64,000 bases of DNA from NCBI RefSeq assembly GCF_000004825.1, contig NW_008805076.1:930001-994000 (forward strand). Direction: 5' to 3'. How positions within the stretch are numbered: position 1 is the stretch's first letter; every line of letters starts with the position of its first letter. A model generated the notes under the pieces. It did not search any database. It was not told the origin of the DNA and saw only the letters and a list, made by a program, of their open reading frames with translations. Both the position numbers and the translations under genes were made by a program. Shown here piece by piece: positions 60,201 to 64,000 of the stretch. Origin of the DNA: Heterostelium album PN500 (taxonomy: Eukaryota > Evosea > Eumycetozoa > Acytosteliales > Acytosteliaceae).

Positions 60201-63200
60201 GAACATTTGGGTGATAATTTCTTCAGGCTCAGGCTCTTCAGTGCTATCAGATACACTGTCACTACTGCTACTTTCACTTTCACTGCTGCTTTCTTCTTCA
60301 TTTTACTCATAGGATGAGGTGGCTTCTTTAGAATAAAAGGTTAACTTGACTGGTTCTACTTTTGCAGTTGAAGAAGTTGGAACAATGCATGTCACCTTTG
60401 ATGATGAGATCACTTTGACATTGGAACATTCTTTCGAGCCAATCATGACAGATGGTTCATCTCCAACAAGTCCAAGATTTGTACCAGTAATTTCAATTGG
60501 TTGTTTCGTGTTCTTATCTCCAGATTCTGGATTAATTTTGCTGATAGATGGACCTAAAAAAGCAAGAAAAGTTAGATATAATTCTATGATAATTAATTGA
60601 TTATTATTCAATAAAAACTTACCAGTGAAAGAGAATTCAGTGTTTGTATTTGAAATTTGATCAGAAAGTTTTGAATTTACCAATTTGATATAAATTTCAA
60701 TGTTTTGACCAGCTCCTTTCTTGTTGGTGAATACGATTTGATCTTTTGTTGAAGAAACAACTGGACATTCTTGTTTCTTAAAGTATACCTTCAATGTACT
60801 TCCATCTTCAATCAAATTCGATCCATAGATTGTCAATTGTTCATCTCCATCGATTGATCCTTCTTTTGGTTCGATTCTCTCAATCTTTGGTTTGTCATAA
60901 TAGGTGTATTTGATGTTTTGATTCGATTGTTGTGAGTCAACTGTTACTGAAACTGTTTTCTCACCTTCAGAACTGGATTGAGGAGCAACACATACAATCT
61001 GTTCATGATTCCATGTGAAAACATTACAATCTTTACCATCGATGCTGACTTTATCTTGGACATTTCCAAAATTGGTTCCTTTGATAGTGACGATTGTATT
61101 TCTTGCCATTCTTCCTTTCTCTGGTGTTATTTCACGTATATTTGGTTCTAAAGTTAGAAATAGGAACAAGTTATCATGTTAATAAAAATATACTATAATA
61201 ATTATTATTATTGTTGATTGTAAAATAATTTTAACATACTGTCATAAGAGAAATAGGTATTTTGTTGATTTAATTGACCTCCAACTTTGATTTCAATTGA
61301 TTTCTTGACACCAGTACCAATTGGAATCTTACATTGTAATGAGTTCGAATCTTTCCAAGTCAGTGATTGACATGATTTACCACCAATCTTTACATAATTG
61401 TTTTGATCATTGGTTGGTGTTGATGATGCCAAATCAGAAGGTACAAAGTTTGATCCAGTGATCATCAAAGTCAAATCACCATTGGTTGGTCCCGAATAAT
61501 CTGAATCACTTGGTAGTGAAGGTGCTATTATTATAGTTTGATATTAATATTAGTATTAATATCAATGTTTAATGAATGTTTAAAAATATTTAAACTTACG
61601 ATTATAATCGATATGTTGATTGTTTGAATGTGTTTGTTTTCCAATGTAAAGTTTAAATGGAACATTCTTTCCAATACCAATTGGGATTTTACATGAAAGT
61701 TGATTGTGATCGATCCAATCGTAATCTGTGCATTTCTTTCCATTGACTTCGATATAACTCGAGGTTGGTCCACCATCTTGAACATCTTTTGGAACAAAGT
61801 TCTCTCCTTTGATTGTGATCGTTGATCCAGATGTATCACTGTTTGGTATTTCTGTAATCTCTGGTATTTTGTAATTGAATTTAGCTTTGACACTTTGTGA
61901 ATCGATCGATATCGATAATGGTTGGTCTTTTCCGATACCTTTGAGGAATTTGCATGATATTTGTGTTTCATCGATGAATGTGATATCATCACAAAGTTTA
62001 TCATTGATGGTGAGATTGGAACCTTTTGGATCAACATCTTTCGGAACGAAATTGGTTCCTTTGATTGTGATCAATTCACCATGCGTCAAAACATTTGGAA
62101 TCTCTTCAATGCTTGGTTCATTGTATTTGAATATGTTTTCAGTTGTATTTTGATTGGCGATTCCAACTTCCAACGATATATTTTTACCAATTCCAGGTGG
62201 TGGAGTGCATTCGATTCTGTCTTGATCAATCCAATTGATATTTTTACATTCAACGTCATCGATTAAAACTTTAGAGTCTTTTGGATCAACATCTTTCGGA
62301 ACAAAGTTGACACCATGAATTGTAATGACTGATCCTCCTTTGGTATCACTTGAATCTACACTCTTAATGTGAGGTTCAGAATAAGAGAAATTCTTGACTC
62401 CATCGATATTCGATTGATTTCCAATGAAAACGGTTAATGTCAAGTTGGCACCAATTCCTGGGTGGAGAGTGCATGTAAATGAAGTTGAGTTTGTCCAAGT
62501 TGGTGTTGTGCAATTGTTTTCTCCGATTGTTAAATAACTGGTGTCGAAATCTGATTGTTTCAAAAACGTTTGATTTTTGGGAATGAAATTGAAACCATTG
62601 ATTGTAATTTCATTGTTGGCACTTGTATTCAAATTTCCAACAATCGCCGAGATATTTGGTCCTAAAATATAAAATAAAATATAGAAAGAGAGTGTATAAA
62701 GTTAATATCTATCAAATTTATAAGAATAATATTATATAAACTTTTAAAACTTACTTTCATATGAGAAATTAAATAGAATTTGATTTGGTTCAATGTTTAA
62801 CATTGATTGATTTCCCAAGAAGAGAGAAATGCTAAGATTGGCACCAACACCAGCATAGATCTCTGTGTGTACCAATGATGAATTCACCCATGTGATATTC
62901 TTAAAATGGTAGTGACCAATGGAAATATTACTTCTGTCAAATCCACGTTCATATTCGATAAGTGGAACTTCATAATAATCCTCAGATTCTTCATCATAAA
63001 CGAATTTTTGTTCTTTTGGTGAGAAATTCGTTCCAAAAATTGAGAGTGTTACTGAACCATCAGTTCCAGATGTATTGTTGGTTACTTTGGAGATTAATGG
63101 TCTTGGGAAAACGAGTGAGTCTGTTGAATTTCCAGATAGTTGTTGAAGAACTTCAAGAATGACAATGTTGTCATTTCCAACACCTGTTGGTAGTCTACAC

Positions 63201-64000
63201 TTAATACAATCAAATTCCATTGATCTGAATTCTTTATCTATTTCAATGTATGGATCGAAATCTTTATCTGGTGTTTGTTGTGTTGGTACTTCAATTGCTT
63301 GGCCATCTTCATTTGAATATAACTTGTTTGGAAAACAAACACTTTCTTCATCTACAATACACTCATAAAGTTGATAATGATCATTGGACATATTAACTGA
63401 TGGAACAAACTCGGTCATTGTTGCAAGATTGAGACCAACAACCCAGAAATTACCTCCATATGATGTGTTGACGAATGGTTCTTGAACAACTTGAAGAATA
63501 GTTGGTGCAATATAATCGAAAGGTAAAAAGTTGGATTGTTGTGAATCGACATGAATACTGAATTTAAGATTCTTTCCACCACCAATGACAGATTTACAAG
63601 TAATCTTGTTGTCACTGTCACGAATGAGACTATTGCAGGTCAAACTCGAGATTGGTGATTCATCAATTGTCAGAGATTCATCACCAAATTGAGAACCAGT
63701 GATAATTATATCTTCTTCTCCATTGGTTTTCCACATTACTTTGGAGATTGAATCGATCTTTGGTGCTTTATGATCAATAAAGTCAAGTTGTTCATAAATT
63801 TGACCACCAACTTCAATTGAAATATTTTTGTTCAATCCAGATCCTCTGGTTTTAAAAGTAATATATTCTTTTGAATCTTGGATACCACCAGAGATCAATG
63901 CGATTGAGACTCCACCAATCTTTAACTTAATGTCGTTTACTGTTGATGTCATGGAGAAAAGATTGCTTCCATAAAGTGTAACCTCTGAACCTACTGTGTT
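54237..64000 (-). repeat. Right arm of the large inverted repeat (genes B/C)
   Basis: Reverse complement of 26662-36414, continuing past the window. The inner boundary is sharp: similarity ends about 35 bp beyond the gene stop codon on both arms. Confidence 0.95.
54271..64000 (-). pseudogene. Gene C: damaged near-identical copy of gene B, 5' part outside the window
   Basis: Exons mirror gene B exons 4-16: 64000-62755 (partial), 62661-61600, 61524-61240, 61147-60623, 60553-59258, 59187-58651, 58566-57856, 57789-57668, 57599-57545, 57473-56190, 56118-55939, 55855-55295, 55224-54271. All splice sites are conserved. Two disabling differences from B are visible: a TAC-to-TAA change at 60303-60305 between the TIG repeats and the acidic stretch, and an extra A near 54411 that shifts frame inside the last CBM49-like module, giving an early stop at 54356. 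A 6-bp deletion in a GAGCCT repeat and several three-base length changes keep frame. If translated, C would give a protein ending after the TIG region. The DNase II part, if present, lies beyond the window. Confidence 0.85.

Overview
The window is nuclear DNA of a social amoeba (dictyostelid). It is strongly A+T-rich, with long A/T tracts between genes and short A/T-rich introns bounded by GTAAGT/GTATGT and AG. Proteins carry Asn/Gln runs, TIG-domain surface proteins are abundant, and one protein ends in CBM49-like carbohydrate-binding modules. I could not assign the species.

Layout. 1-2.35 kb: ER glucosidase I (minus, running off the left edge). 2.35-10.6 kb: gene-poor accessory DNA with an unrecognised coding remnant (3.9-5.07 kb), a REXO4-like exonuclease, ORF fragments, a tRNA-Leu(CAA) gene, and a 228-bp insertion flanked by 20-nt direct repeats just upstream of that tRNA. 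10.6-36.4 kb: two giant divergent genes, here called A (minus, 18 exons) and B (plus, 16 exons), on either side of a 0.9-kb shared promoter region. Both combine a DNase II-family domain with many TIG/E-set domains, SdrD_B/Cna-B-like domains and C-terminal carbohydrate-binding-type modules, and both begin with a signal peptide. 36.4-54.2 kb: mostly ordinary genes: lysyl-tRNA synthetase, a GH38-like protein that lacks the catalytic residues, a TTL-family protein with a signal peptide, a small ankyrin-like protein, TAF5, an F-box/LRR-like protein and an unrecognised membrane-tailed protein. 54.2-64.0 kb: gene C, a nearly identical inverted copy of the 3' three quarters of gene B, with coding damage, running off the right edge.

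The main result is the A/B/C family of very large secreted proteins. A keeps both DNase II His-x-Lys motifs. In B the equivalents are Thr-Ser-Lys and Phe-Asp-Lys, so B looks like a nuclease-dead paralogue. B and C form an inverted repeat with arms of at least 9.75 kb around a 17.8-kb spacer of unrelated genes. B also contains a composite module repeated three times, marked by a Cys/YGxY/Cys/KY unit that I cannot match to a named domain. A plausible but unproven reading is an extracellular, glycan-bound nuclease/adhesin system.

Exon models were built by hand from splice consensus and frame continuity. For A, B, C, the GH38-like protein, the TTL protein, TAF5 and LysRS, every junction keeps frame apart from a few explicit one-base slips. 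Most of those slips fall in A-runs and may be sequence errors. Boundaries may be off by one or two bases.
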